Below are positions 33,571 through 42,468 of a stretch of 64,000 nucleotides of DNA, piece by piece. The stretch's first letter is position 1. Each line of letters opens with the position of its first letter. The stretch is taken from the NCBI RefSeq assembly GCF_017745215.1, contig NZ_JAGHZV010000006.1, positions 62,001 to 126,000 of the forward strand, read 5' to 3'. The stretch comes from Sphingomonas sp. GTDB lineage: Bacteria > Pseudomonadota > Alphaproteobacteria > Sphingomonadales > Sphingomonadaceae. The position numbers and the translations under genes were made by a program. Below the pieces are notes generated by a model, which worked only from the letters and a program-made list of their open reading frames with translations, ran no database searches and had not been told where the DNA came from.

Positions 33571-35433
33571 ATGCTCAACCTGAACGACATCACGGTTCGC
33601 CTCGGCGGGCGGACCATCCTCGACGGCGCCACCGCCAAGCTGCCCCCGCGCGGCCGAATCGGCCTGATCGGCCGCAACGGCGCCGGCAAGACCACGCTGG
33701 TCCGCGTCATCGCCGGCATGCTCGAGCCCGACATGGGCAGCGTCGAGATGCCCCGCGGCGCCACGCTCGGCTATATCGCGCAGGAAGCCCCTGCCGGCGA
33801 CGCCACGCCCTTCGACACCGTCCTCGCCGCCGACACCGAGCGCGCCGCGCTGATGGCCGAGAGCGAGACCAGCCACGATCCCGACCGGCTGGGCGAGATC
33901 TACGACCGGCTTGCCGCGATCGACGCCTATACCGCCCCTTCGCGCGCCGCGACGATCCTCGTCGGCCTCGGCTTCGACGAGGCGATGCAGAACCGCCCGC
34001 TCGACAGCTTCTCGGGCGGCTGGCGGATGCGCGTCGCGCTCGCGAGCCTGTTGTTCTCGCAGCCCGATGTCCTCCTGCTCGACGAGCCTTCGAACCACCT
34101 CGACCTGGAGGCGGTGCTCTGGCTCGAGGATTTCCTCGTCTCCTATCCCGCGACGATCCTGCTCGTCAGCCACGAGCGCGACTTCCTCAACAACGTCGTC
34201 GACCACATCCTCCACTTGGGCAGCGGCAAGCTCACCCTCTATCCCGGCGGCTATGACGCGTTCGAGCGCCAGCGCGCCGAGCGCCAGGCCCAGCTCGCCG
34301 CGGCGCGCGCCAGGCAGCAGGCCGAGCGCGAGAAGCTCCAGGATTATGTCGCGCGCAACTCGGCCCGCGCCTCGACCGCGAAGCAGGCGCAGTCGCGCGC
34401 CAAGATGCTCGCCCGGATGCAGCCGATCGCCGAGCTGTTCGACGATCCGAGCCTCAGCTTCGACTTCCCCAACCCCGACGAGCTGCGCCCGCCGCTGGTG
34501 ACGCTCGACATGGCCGCGGTCGGCTATGACGAGACGCCGATCCTGCGCCGCCTCAACCTGCGCCTCGATCCCGACGACCGCATCGCGCTGCTCGGCCGCA
34601 ACGGCAACGGCAAGACCACGCTCGCGCGGCTGCTCGCGATGCAGCTCGCGCCGATGGAGGGCGCGTTCAACGCCTCGGGCAAGATGCGCGTCGGCTATTT
34701 CACCCAGTACCAGGTCGAGGAGCTCGACCGCGAGCACACCCCGCTCCAGCACATGACCCAGGCGATGCCCAAGGCGAGCCAGGGCGCGGTGCGCGCGCAG
34801 CTCGGCCGCTTCGGCTTCCAGGGCCCCAAGGCGACGACCGAGGTCGGCAAGCTCTCGGGCGGCGAGCGTGCGCGCCTGGCCCTCGCGCTGATCACCCGCG
34901 ACGCGCCGCACCTGCTGATCCTCGACGAGCCGACCAACCACCTCGACGTCGACGCGCGCGAGGCGCTGGTCCAGGCGCTCAACGCCTATTCGGGAGCGGT
35001 GGTGATCGTCAGCCACGACCGTCACATGCTCGAGCTGACCGCCGACCGGCTGGTGCTGGTCGACGCCGGCACCGCGCGCGAGTTCGACGGCTCGATCGAG
35101 GACTATATCGCTTTCGTCCTCAGCAAGGACAAGGAAGCGGCCAGACCGGCCAAGGGCGACAGGAAGGAAGATCGCCGCCGCGGCGCCGAAGCGCGCGAGA
35201 AGGAGAAGGCTCTGAAGAAGGCGGCGCGCGAGGCCGAGGCGGAACTGGCGAAGCTGGGCGACCGGCTGAAGGCGCTGGACCGCGCGATGTTCGATCCGGG
35301 CAGCGCCGAGCCGGCGCTGGCGAAGCTCACCATGACTGAGCTGATGAAGCAGCGCGCCGACGTCGCGGCGCGGATCGAGACGGCCGAGGCCGCGTGGCTG
35401 GAGGCAAGCGAAGGGCTCGAGGGCGTCGGGTAG
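33571..35433 (+). CDS. ABC-F family ATPase (Uup/EttA-like)
   Basis: 620 residues from the ATG at 33571. Two ABC ATPase domains without membrane segments. Domain 1 has GLIGRNGAGKTTLVRVI, LDSFSGGWRMRVALA and LLLDEPSNHLDLEAVLWLE. Domain 2 has ALLGRNGNGKTTLARLL, KLSGGERARLALA and LILDEPTNHLDVDAREAL. The linker between them is charged (about 235-300, RQRAERQAQLAAARARQQAE), as in translation-associated ABC-F proteins. A lysine/glutamate-rich coiled C-terminal tail (about 530-615) resembles the Uup extension. Predicted to act at the ribosome; the exact subfamily is not certain. Confidence 0.92.
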   Translation: MLNLNDITVRLGGRTILDGATAKLPPRGRIGLIGRNGAGKTTLVRVIAGMLEPDMGSVEMPRGATLGYIAQEAPAGDATPFDTVLAADTERAALMAESETSHDPDRLGEIYDRLAAIDAYTAPSRAATILVGLGFDEAMQNRPLDSFSGGWRMRVALASLLFSQPDVLLLDEPSNHLDLEAVLWLEDFLVSYPATILLVSHERDFLNNVVDHILHLGSGKLTLYPGGYDAFERQRAERQAQLAAARARQQAEREKLQDYVARNSARASTAKQAQSRAKMLARMQPIAELFDDPSLSFDFPNPDELRPPLVTLDMAAVGYDETPILRRLNLRLDPDDRIALLGRNGNGKTTLARLLAMQLAPMEGAFNASGKMRVGYFTQYQVEELDREHTPLQHMTQAMPKASQGAVRAQLGRFGFQGPKATTEVGKLSGGERARLALALITRDAPHLLILDEPTNHLDVDAREALVQALNAYSGAVVIVSHDRHMLELTADRLVLVDAGTAREFDGSIEDYIAFVLSKDKEAARPAKGDRKEDRRRGAEAREKEKALKKAAREAEAELAKLGDRLKALDRAMFDPGSAEPALAKLTMTELMKQRADVAARIETAEAAWLEASEGLEGVG

Positions 35434-35532
35434 GTCGCAGCGGCGGTCGGTGTTTCGTCGCTGGCGCCAACCAGCGGGCCGTCATGCTGAACGCGTTTCA
35501 GCATCCAACCCTCTCGAAACGCATCATTCAAA

Positions 35533-35560
35533 CGTCATCCCGGCGAAAGCCGGGATGACG
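35533..35560. repeat. Short-form intergenic palindrome
   Basis: CGTCATCCCGGC-GAAA-GCCGGGATGACG, a perfect 12-base stem. About 50 bases upstream is a separate small dyad, TGCTGAA-CGCG-TTTCAGCA, inside GTCATGCTGAACGCGTTTCA. The rest of the ABC-F to OmpA spacer (35434-35731) shows no gene. Confidence 0.85.
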
Positions 35561-35683
35561 ATCCGGGGGGAGGCGTTCCTTCCTCGGGAGCGCCTGTCGA
35601 GCAGCGAAATGATGACTCGCCCAAGTTCAGGGTGACAGGCCACGAGTGGGCCCGCGAGCCCGACCGTCGATACACCCAAAGGC

Positions 35684-35706
35684 CGGGAGCGGACCCGCCG
35701 CTCCCG
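35684..35706 (-). terminator. Hairpin terminator of the OmpA-family gene
   Basis: CGGGAGCGG and CCGCTCCCG form a nine-base stem around ACCCG, 26 bases beyond the stop codon of the reverse gene. In that direction it is followed by GCCTTTGGG, only weakly T-rich. Confidence 0.6.
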
Positions 35707-35731
35707 ACTCGATTACGAAGTCGCGCGGGGC

Positions 35732-36613
35732 TTACAGCCCGTCGACGCTCTTGCTGACGAGGATGTTCACCGCGACGCGGCGGTTCTGCGCCTTGCCTTC
35801 GTCGGTGTCGTTCGGCGCCATCGGGTCGGCCGTCGCCATCCCGGTCGGGGTGAGCATGCGATAGGGCTTCCAGCCGCACTTCTGCTGGAGATAGTTGATC
35901 ACGCGGCCCGCGCGCTTCTCGCTAAGCGCCTGGTTGAGGTCGTCGCTGCCGGTCGAATCGGTGTAGCCGACGACGAGGATCAGCGCATTGTCGGTGCCTT
36001 CGGCCGAGTTTGCCGTCTGGCAGAGCTGCGCCTTGTCCTGTTCGGAGAGGTCGGCCTTGCCGACGTCGAAGTGCACGTTGGTCGTGCTCTTGATGTTGTA
36101 CTTGTCGATGTCGCCCAGGCGGCCGCGCAGCGATTCGGTCGCCGCGGTCTGTTCCTCGAAGCCCTGCGCCGTTCCGGTGCGGATCATCGTCGCGGTCCTC
36201 AGGTCGCCGCTCTTGAAGCTGATCTGGCTGGCTACCAGGTCGTCGCCCGCCGGTTGGCCAACCGGCTGGAGCGTCTTGACCGTCACCGGCAGCCCGTTGA
36301 GCAGCGAGTCCGCGGCAAGCTTGCTGCGGCTGCTGAACAGGCCGCCGCCGGCCCGGATCTGCGTCGCGTCGTTGATCGCGATGATCACGCTGCGGCCGTC
36401 GGCGGTCGCGACCTTCATCCGGTCGCCATGGCGCGCGGTGATCACGCCCTTGATCTGGGGACCCGGCGTCATCGGCCCATCGGGCGCGCGCTCGCCGGTC
36501 ACGACGATGCTGGGATCCTGTGGGGTCTGCTGCGCCGACGCGCTGACCGGCGCGGACACGGCCAGCGCAGCAAGGAGCAAGCGAACTTCCGGCCTCTTCG
36601 ATATGATACGCAT
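35732..36613 (-). CDS. Exported OmpA-family protein
   Basis: 293 residues with a signal peptide (LLLAALAVSAPVSASAQ). A central beta-rich region (about 50-165) contains IKGVITARHGDRMKVATADG and VIIAINDATQIRAGGG, like small DUF5666-type barrels. The C-terminal OmpA domain (about 180-290) has HFDVGKADLSEQDKAQLCQT, LILVVGYTDSTGSDDLNQAL, LSEKRAGRVINYLQQK and NRRVAVNI, including the Asp and Arg that bind the diaminopimelate of peptidoglycan. Likely a periplasmic or outer-membrane protein tethered to the cell wall. Confidence 0.87.
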   Translation of the reverse strand: MRIISKRPEVRLLLAALAVSAPVSASAQQTPQDPSIVVTGERAPDGPMTPGPQIKGVITARHGDRMKVATADGRSVIIAINDATQIRAGGGLFSSRSKLAADSLLNGLPVTVKTLQPVGQPAGDDLVASQISFKSGDLRTATMIRTGTAQGFEEQTAATESLRGRLGDIDKYNIKSTTNVHFDVGKADLSEQDKAQLCQTANSAEGTDNALILVVGYTDSTGSDDLNQALSEKRAGRVINYLQQKCGWKPYRMLTPTGMATADPMAPNDTDEGKAQNRRVAVNILVSKSVDGL

Positions 36614-37001
36614 GAGCGACTCCGTCTTAAACCCGCCCCGGGCACCGCCTGCCTGTTCGGATCAATCTGTCTCCCAGATGAACGACTCGGGTGAGAGCGT
36701 CGAACGAACGGACGATTCGAGCGCGTCGTGCGGCGAACCGATGCGGCCCGTGTCGTGGCCGTCGCGCTTCGCCGAGGGCAAGCTCTCCTCCCTCGCGAGC
36801 CCCCGAAATCGCCTGGCCGGAAGCAGGCAAGGTGCTGGCCCCGGCGGTCGCGCGAAGTCACCGGGATCGTACGGAAAAAGATAAAGCTATGATGTTTTTG
36901 GAAATTCTGCTAGCAACAACCATCGCTGGCAGACGGATTTCGTAGGCGCCATCGGCTGAGAGACGGACGCGCTCCCGCTTACATTAGCAGGAGCATCCGC
37001 A
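36614..37001. other. 388-base spacer with no convincing gene
   Basis: It holds the upstream region of the reverse OmpA-family gene (CGGAG ribosome site at its left end) and, on the right, an AT-richer stretch from about 36880 to 36950 ahead of the forward small-gene operon. Open frames here lack ribosome sites and have low-complexity or Arg/Ser-biased translations. No clear promoter pair was found. Confidence 0.5.
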
Positions 37002-37175
37002 ATGGATCTCAATTATCTTTATTCCCGCCATCAGGTCTCCCTGATGCTCGCCAAACGTGCGGCTTCGCCCGAGGCGCGATGGGCCCATCGCGCCATGGCG
37101 CGCGCCTATGCCCAGCGAATTCGCCTTGTCCAGGAAGCAGTCGGCATCACCGACTCGACGCCGCTCGTCGCATGA
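37002..37175 (+). CDS. Small hypothetical protein, first gene of a mini-operon
   Basis: 57 residues: MDLNYLYSRHQVSLMLAKRA, then AASPEARWAHRAMARAYAQR and IRLVQEAVGITDSTPLVA. The ATG has GCAGGAG at the right distance. Helical, with Ala/Arg-rich repeats of AHRAMARAY type; no membrane segment. Its stop overlaps the start of the next gene (ATGA). I do not know a function, but this kind of short protein recurs, as far as I remember, in sphingomonad genomes. Confidence 0.7.
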   Translation: MDLNYLYSRHQVSLMLAKRAASPEARWAHRAMARAYAQRIRLVQEAVGITDSTPLVA

Positions 37176-37471
37176 CCGGGGACGAGTCCGGCGGCGCCGA
37201 TCCCGCCGCCACGCCGCCGCGGATGAAGCGCTTCCGCAAGACGTTTGCCACGCCCAGGCTCTCCGCGGAAGGCGCCGAGCGCCAGAGCAGGATCACGCTT
37301 CTCGCCTGGGACGCCCTGGGCCCGGACGCGGCGCAGGCATTCCTCAACGCCCATGACGATGCCTTGGGCGGATGGCCGCTCAACCTCGCGGTAGAAAGCG
37401 CGGCTGGGGCCGAAGCCGTCGAGCGCGCGATCGCGGCGCGGTTGGCGGCGAAGCGGGGGCGGGACGAATGA
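37172..37471 (+). CDS. Orphan protein with MbcA/ParS/Xre toxin-binding-like C-terminus
   Basis: 99 residues, coupled to the preceding gene by ATGA. The N-terminal 35 residues are polar (ADPAATPPRMKRFRKTFATP). The rest resembles the DUF2384 antitoxin domain: LLAWDALGPDAAQAFLNAHD, then DALGGWPLNLAVESAAGAEA, which lines up with the family pattern of a helix, NPxLGG, PLxL and a GxxxV helix. No RES-domain toxin is adjacent. It may have been co-opted for another role, or pair with a partner elsewhere (inference). Confidence 0.68.
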   Translation: MTGDESGGADPAATPPRMKRFRKTFATPRLSAEGAERQSRITLLAWDALGPDAAQAFLNAHDDALGGWPLNLAVESAAGAEAVERAIAARLAAKRGRDE

Positions 37472-37638
37472 TGCCCGCGAACCTCGGCCTGCTCGCTGCC
37501 TATGGCGCGATCGCCGTCGTCACGCTCGCCGCCATGGGTATCGTCATGCTGCGCCGCCCTGGCGCGATCTCGCGCAAGCTCCGAACCGATCGAAGACTCG
37601 AAGCGGACGAAATCAGTAGAAAATCTTTGGACGCCTGA
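37468..37638 (+). CDS. Small single-pass membrane protein, third gene of the mini-operon
   Basis: 56 residues starting at 37468 in an ATGATG that overlaps the previous stop. One membrane helix (GLLAAYGAIAVVTLAAMGIV) followed by a basic cytoplasmic tail (MLRRPGAISRKLRTDRRLE). No family recognised. The two four-base overlaps in the operon indicate that the three products are made in fixed proportion. Confidence 0.65.
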   Translation: MMPANLGLLAAYGAIAVVTLAAMGIVMLRRPGAISRKLRTDRRLEADEISRKSLDA

Positions 37639-37948
37639 CCTCTAGATCCCTCATCCTCCAAGAGAGAACATTTAATCTCTCCTGGAAACGACATCCGTCA
37701 TTCAATCAATCGAATCATTTCCATGATCGATGCCGTACCTCCGTGCGTGAATTCGAAGAGCTCCGGCATTTTATTTTCAAAAAATCGTCATGACTTCCTT
37801 GCAATGGCTTCGACCTACCCCATATGCCATATGCTACAGTCGCAAATCGACGGTCTTCGGAGCTTTGCGGCCCCCATTCCTTCTTTCTGCCCCTTGCAGC
37901 ACGAGGTCCGCCCACGCTGGGCGCGCCGCCAGCATGAAGGAATTCCAC
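37639..37948 (+). other. AT-richer leader region upstream of the cold-shock gene
   Basis: Clearly richer in A and T than the rest of the window. It includes AGAGAGAACATTTAATCTCT, which can fold on itself and may terminate the mini-operon, and ATTTTATTTTCAAAAAAT. A weak promoter match is TTGCAA, 17 bases, ATATGC near 37800. A long AT-rich 5' untranslated region is usual for cspA-type genes, where it controls message stability and cold induction. No gene is seen. Confidence 0.45.
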
Positions 37949-38161
37949 ATGAGCCATACCGGCACCGTCAAATTCTTCGATACCGCCAAGGGTTTCGGCT
38001 TCATCGCCCCCGACGGCGGCAACCAGGACCATTTCGTCCATATCAGCGCCGTCGAGCGCTCGGGCCTGCAGACGCTGAGCCAGAACCAGCGCGTCAGCTA
38101 TGAACTGGAGAACGACAAGCGCGGACGTCCGTCGGCTGCGAACATCGCACCGGCGGACTGA
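37949..38161 (+). CDS. CspA-family cold-shock protein
   Basis: 70 residues from the ATG at 37949, preceded by GAAGGA; an ATG 15 bases earlier is less likely because the ribosome site lies between the two. One cold-shock domain: TGTVKFFDTAKGFGFIAPD (RNP1) and DHFVHISAVERSGL (RNP2), with Phe residues for RNA stacking. Predicted single-stranded RNA/DNA chaperone. Related names vary between species, so no symbol is given. Confidence 0.93.
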   Translation: MSHTGTVKFFDTAKGFGFIAPDGGNQDHFVHISAVERSGLQTLSQNQRVSYELENDKRGRPSAANIAPAD

Positions 38162-38235
38162 GGGGCGGCTCCAGCCGTCCCGCGGCGCCTGTCCCCTCGA
38201 CGGGCGCCGCACCGCCTTCTCTCTTCCCAGGAGCC

Positions 38236-38421
38236 ATGATGTCCCAGCCCGATTATCGCGCCTTGGCCGCCAAATGCCGCGCCGAAGCCGAACTCGCCAC
38301 GCTCGAAAACGTCCGTGAACGTTGTCTTCGCGCAGAAGCCGCATGGCTCGACATGGCAGTGCGTCAGGAGCGCGTCGTCAATTCGCGCGCGGCCCGCGTC
38401 GCGCCGGCCCTCGGCCAATAG
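38236..38421 (+). CDS. Small conserved hypothetical protein
   Basis: 61 residues (or 60, from the second ATG). CAGGAG precedes the start. Sequence MMSQPDYRALAAKCRAEAEL, then ATLENVRERCLRAEAAWLDM and AVRQERVVN: an amphipathic helical pattern with two cysteines. Similar short proteins are frequent in sphingomonads, to my knowledge without a known role. It follows the cold-shock gene by 74 bases and may be cotranscribed. Confidence 0.68.
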   Translation: MMSQPDYRALAAKCRAEAELATLENVRERCLRAEAAWLDMAVRQERVVNSRAARVAPALGQ

Positions 38422-38546
38422 CCGCTCGGCTCGCTTGACATGTAGGACCTCGCCTGCGTCCTTCCCGCGCATGCCGCGCGCCGTCTCCTCCCTTCTCCCT
38501 CCCTGCAAAGCCGCCGCGCACCCCGCCGGTTTTTTCCGAATGGCTG

Positions 38547-38573
38547 GTGTCAACCGTGTCAACTGTGTTAGTG
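38547..38573. repeat. Nine-base tandem repeat upstream of tyrS
   Basis: GTGTCAACC, GTGTCAACT and GTGTTAGTG follow one another without a gap; the first two differ only at the last base. The block is 116 bases before the tyrS start and immediately before an AT-rich GAAATAATAC that could be a -10 region. It may be an operator (inference). Confidence 0.5.
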
Positions 38574-38688
38574 AAATAATACACACCGATGCGGCGGCGA
38601 GCTCCGTTCTTGGCCTCACTTCCCTGACTTTCGCGCCGCCAGCCTCGGGGATGACGCAGCCCCCCGCCTCGGCTAAAGCGCCGCCACC

Positions 38689-39921
38689 ATGACCGAGCAC
38701 AAGTCCGATCTTCTCCGCCTCCTCGCCTCGCGCGGCTACCTCCACCAGGTCACCGACGCCGAGGGGCTCGACGCCCTCGCGACGAAGCAGGTCGTGCCGG
38801 CCTATGTGGGTTTCGACGCCACTGCGGCGTCGCTCCATGTCGGCAACCTCGTCTCGGTGATGCTGCTCCGCCGGCTCCAGCAGGCGGGGCACAAGCCGAT
38901 CGTGCTGATGGGCGGCGGCACCACCAAGGTCGGCGACCCCTCGGGCAAGGACGAGGTCCGCAAGCTGCTCGACGACGATGGCATCGGCGCGAACATCGCC
39001 AGCATCCGCCGTATCTTCGAGCGCTTCCTCACCTTCGGAGACGGTCCCACCGACGCGGTGATGGTCAACAATGCCGACTGGCTCGACCGGCTCGAGTACA
39101 TCCCCTTCCTGCGCGACGTCGGGCGGCACTTCACGATCAACCGGATGCTCACCTTCGATTCGGTCAAGCTCCGGCTCGAGCGCGAGCAGCCGCTGACCTT
39201 CCTCGAATTCAACTACATGATCCTCCAGGCCTATGACTTCATGGAGCTGTCGCGCCGCTTCGGCTGCCGCCTCCAGATGGGCGGGTCGGATCAATGGGGC
39301 AACATCGTCAACGGTATCGAGCTCGCGCGCCGCGTCGACGGCGCCGAAGTGTTCGGCGCGACGACGCCGCTGATCACCAATGCCGACGGCACCAAGATGG
39401 GCAAGTCGGTCAACGGCGCGGTATGGCTGCACGAGGACCAGCTCTCGCACTATGAATACTGGCAGTTCTGGCGGAACGCCGACGACCGCGACGTCGGCAA
39501 GTTCCTCCGCCTGTTCACCGACGTGCCATTGGACGAGATCGCCCGGCTCGAAGCGCTCGAAGGCGCGGAGATCAACGAGGCCAAGAAGATCCTCGCCAAC
39601 GAAGCCACGGCGCTGTGCCGCGGCCGCGCCGCGGCCGAGGAAGCCGCCGAGACCGCGCGCCGCACCTTCGAGGAAGGCGCCGCGGGCGAGGCGCTCCCCA
39701 GCTTCGCGGTGGAGGGCGGCAGCATCGCCCTCGTCGATGCGCTGGTAAGCCTGGGCCTGAGCGCTTCGAAGGGCGAGGCCCGGCGGCTGATCAAGCAGGG
39801 CGGCGCGCGCGTGAACGGCGAGCGCGTGGACGACGAAGGCCATGCGATCACCGTCGCCGGCGAGCCTGTTCGGGTCTCCGCGGGCAAGAAGAATCACGGG
39901 CTTTTGACCCCGCTTCCGTAG
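38689..39921 (+). CDS. tyrS: Tyrosyl-tRNA synthetase
   Basis: 410 residues. Class I enzyme with HIGH variant [10 protein letters not shown], tyrosine pocket [31 protein letters not shown], and the KMSKS loop [10 protein letters not shown]. The C-terminal S4 RNA-binding domain ([20 protein letters not shown]) is complete. The spacer from the previous gene (38422-38688) has no gene but contains a tandem repeat and an AT-rich stretch. No T-box is visible, as expected in this group. Confidence 0.96.
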   Translation: MTEHKSDLLRLLASRGYLHQVTDAEGLDALATKQVVPAYVGFDATAASLHVGNLVSVMLLRRLQQAGHKPIVLMGGGTTKVGDPSGKDEVRKLLDDDGIGANIASIRRIFERFLTFGDGPTDAVMVNNADWLDRLEYIPFLRDVGRHFTINRMLTFDSVKLRLEREQPLTFLEFNYMILQAYDFMELSRRFGCRLQMGGSDQWGNIVNGIELARRVDGAEVFGATTPLITNADGTKMGKSVNGAVWLHEDQLSHYEYWQFWRNADDRDVGKFLRLFTDVPLDEIARLEALEGAEINEAKKILANEATALCRGRAAAEEAAETARRTFEEGAAGEALPSFAVEGGSIALVDALVSLGLSASKGEARRLIKQGGARVNGERVDDEGHAITVAGEPVRVSAGKKNHGLLTPLP

Positions 39922-40040
39922 CTGACCGGAGGCGGGCATAAATCGATGTTAATCAGCTTTGTTTCAAAGAGATTCACGCCACGGCGTTATTCGTGGCAAT
40001 CGTACCTTCGGGTCTTTGAACGGGGCGGGCGAGTTTGGCC

Positions 40041-40358
40041 ATGGGTATTCCGGCCTTTGCTGATTTCCGGCAAGCAGGCCGCGACGCGGTCCATTATCGG
40101 GCGCGCGCCTTCGGTCCGGATGCCCGCCAGCTCAACCTGCTGATCGTCAACATCTCCGCCCACGGCCTGATGGCGCGCTGCGACGCGGCGCTCGAGATCG
40201 GCCAGCGCATCCGGGTGAATCTGCCGATCATCGGCGTGATGGTGGCCGAGGTCCGCTGGTCACTGGGCGGCCGGATCGGCTGCCAGTTCGACACCGGCAT
40301 CGACCTCGCGAGCTATTATGAACTGCTCGCAGTGCTCCTCAAGAACCACAAGTTCTAA
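40041..40358 (+). CDS. Single-domain PilZ protein
   Basis: 105 residues; ATG at 40041, or a TTG six bases earlier. N-terminal RDAVHYRARAFGPDARQLNL takes the place of the RxxxR region, then LIVNISAHGLMARCDAAL matches the NxSxxG element and VAEVRWSLGGRIGCQFDTGI the conserved WxxGxxxGxxF strand of PilZ. With both elements present it may bind c-di-GMP. Its stop overlaps that of recG on the other strand by three bases. Confidence 0.82.
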   Translation: MGIPAFADFRQAGRDAVHYRARAFGPDARQLNLLIVNISAHGLMARCDAALEIGQRIRVNLPIIGVMVAEVRWSLGGRIGCQFDTGIDLASYYELLAVLLKNHKF

Positions 40359-42418
40359 CCCGCCCGCAGCAGCCCTACCGCCGCATCGCGCTCGAACAGG
40401 TAGAGCGCCGTCCGCGCCGCCTGCCCCCTTGGCGTCTGCAGCTTGCGATCCTGGTCCTCGAGCAGCCGCGCGTCCGCCGTCGCCATCTCGAGCAGCGGCG
40501 CCAGCAGCTCGGGCGGGGTGAGCCGGAACTGCTGCTCGCCCGATTGCCGCGTGCCGAGCAGTTCGCCCGCGCCGCGCAGCTCCAAGTCGCGCTCGGCGAT
40601 GACGAAGCCGTCGGTGGTGTCGCGCATCAGCGCCAGCCGCGCCCGCGAGGTTTCGCTCAGCTGCTCGCCGCGCAGCAGGATGCAGTGCGACTTGCCATCG
40701 CCGCGCCCCACGCGCCCGCGCAGCTGGTGGAGCTGGGCGAGCCCGAAGCGATCGGCATGCTCGATCACGATCAGCGTGGCATTGGGCACGTCCACGCCCA
40801 CTTCGATCACCGTCGTCGCCACCAGCACCGCCAGCTCGCCGGCCGAGAAGCGCGCCATCACCGCGTCCTTCTCGGGCCCCTTCATCCGCCCGTGCACCAG
40901 CCCGATGCGATCGCCGAACCGATGCCGCAGCTCGGCGGCGCGCGCTTCGGCGGCCGCCATGTCGATCTTCTCGCTCTCCTCGACCAGCGGGCACACCCAG
41001 TACGCCTGCTTGCCGCTCTCGATATGCCGACCCAGCCCCGCGACGACGTCGCCGAGCCGAGCGTCGGCGATCACGCTGGTCTCGACCGGGGTGCGGCCCG
41101 GCGGCATCTCGTCCAGCCGGCTCACGTCCATCTCGCCATGCGTCGCGAGCTGGAGCGTGCGCGGGATCGGCGTGGCGGTCATCACCAGCAGATGCGGCGG
41201 CACGCTCGCCTTGGCCTGGAGCATCATCCGCTCGGCCACGCCGAAGCGATGCTGCTCGTCGACCACCGCGAGCCCGAGATTGCGATAGCCCACGCCCTCC
41301 TGGAAGATCGCATGCGTGCCGACGAGGATGTCGATCGATCCGTCGGCGAGCCCCATCAGCGTCGCTTCGCGCGCCTTGCCCTTATCGCGCCCGGTGAGCA
41401 CCGCGACGGTCACGTCGAGCCCGGCAAGCAGCCGCGACAGCGTCTCATAATGCTGGCGGGCGAGGATCTCGGTGGGCGCGAGCATCGCCCCTTGCGCGCC
41501 CGCCTCGACCGCGATCAGCAGCGCCATCGCCGCGACCAAGGTCTTGCCCGAGCCGACATCGCCCTGGAGCAGCCGCAGCATCGGCCGTTCCTGTGCCATG
41601 TCGCCCTCGATCTCGCGGATCGTGCGGGCCTGGGCGCCCGTCGGGGCGTAAGGCAGCTTGAGCGCGTCGCGCAGCCGCCCGTCGCCGCGCAGGGGCTGGC
41701 CGCGCTTCGACCGCGCCTCGCCGCGCACCAGCAGCAGCGCGAGCTGGGTGGCGAACACTTCGTCATAGGCGAGCCGCTCGCGCGCCTTGGCGTCGGCGGG
41801 ATCGGCGTGGATGCGCGCCAACGCTTCGTGCCAGCGGGGCCAGCCCTGGCGCGCCTTGAGGCTCGGCTCGATCCATTCGGGCAGCTCGGGGGCGCGCTCG
41901 ATCGCCTGCTCGACCAGCGTTGCAATCCGCTTCGAGGTGATGCCTTCGGAACAGGGATAGATCGCCTCGCGGCCCTGGTGGCCCTCCGCCTCGCCGGGCT
42001 CGAGCACATAGTCCGGATGGACCATCTGCAGCTCCTGGCCATAGGTCTCGAGCTTGCCCGACACCCAGCGCGGCTCATTCAGCGGCAGCAGCTTCTTCAC
42101 CCAGCCCGAGCTGCCGCCGAAATAGACGAGCGTGACATGGTTGCCGTGCGCATCGACGGCCTGGACGCGCGCCGGCGAGCGCGCGCTGCCGCCCATGCGA
42201 TAGTTCACGGGAGTAAGCTGGATCGCGATCACCCGGCCCGCGTCCGACGCCATCAGCTCGTCGCGCGGCAGCCGGTCGACCCAGCCGGTGGGAAGATGGA
42301 AGGCGACATCGACGGCGCGATCCAGCCCGAGCCGCTCGAGCGGCTTGGCGAGCGCCGGGCCGATGCCCTTCAGCGCCGTGACTTCGGCAAACAAAGGATT
42401 GAGGACGTCGGGCCGCAT
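40355..42418 (-). CDS. recG: ATP-dependent DNA helicase RecG
   Basis: 687 residues. Branch-migration helicase that remodels stalled forks and Holliday junctions. N-terminal wedge/OB domain (TALKGIGPALAKPLERLG; YFGGSSGWVKKLLPLNEP), then helicase motifs: LLQGDVGSGKTLVAAMA (I), APTEILARQHYETL (Ia), DEQHRFGV (II), TATPIPRTLQL (III), ATTVIEVGVDVPNATL (V) and QLHQLRGRVGRG (VI), with the C-terminal TRG-type region. Full length and complete. Confidence 0.96.
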   Translation of the reverse strand: MRPDVLNPLFAEVTALKGIGPALAKPLERLGLDRAVDVAFHLPTGWVDRLPRDELMASDAGRVIAIQLTPVNYRMGGSARSPARVQAVDAHGNHVTLVYFGGSSGWVKKLLPLNEPRWVSGKLETYGQELQMVHPDYVLEPGEAEGHQGREAIYPCSEGITSKRIATLVEQAIERAPELPEWIEPSLKARQGWPRWHEALARIHADPADAKARERLAYDEVFATQLALLLVRGEARSKRGQPLRGDGRLRDALKLPYAPTGAQARTIREIEGDMAQERPMLRLLQGDVGSGKTLVAAMALLIAVEAGAQGAMLAPTEILARQHYETLSRLLAGLDVTVAVLTGRDKGKAREATLMGLADGSIDILVGTHAIFQEGVGYRNLGLAVVDEQHRFGVAERMMLQAKASVPPHLLVMTATPIPRTLQLATHGEMDVSRLDEMPPGRTPVETSVIADARLGDVVAGLGRHIESGKQAYWVCPLVEESEKIDMAAAEARAAELRHRFGDRIGLVHGRMKGPEKDAVMARFSAGELAVLVATTVIEVGVDVPNATLIVIEHADRFGLAQLHQLRGRVGRGDGKSHCILLRGEQLSETSRARLALMRDTTDGFVIAERDLELRGAGELLGTRQSGEQQFRLTPPELLAPLLEMATADARLLEDQDRKLQTPRGQAARTALYLFERDAAVGLLRAG

Positions 42419-42468
42419 GCCCCCGACCTAGTGACTAGGCGGTCACGTGCCAACCACGAGCGTCAGGA

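Noticed and set aside
36612..36884. Forward open frame opposite and beyond the OmpA-family gene start
   Set aside because: Ser/Pro/Arg-rich translation, no ribosome site, no similarity to any family I know.
37172..37471. A complete RES/Xre toxin-antitoxin system
   Set aside because: Only a DUF2384-like domain is present; the neighbouring small proteins do not resemble RES toxins.
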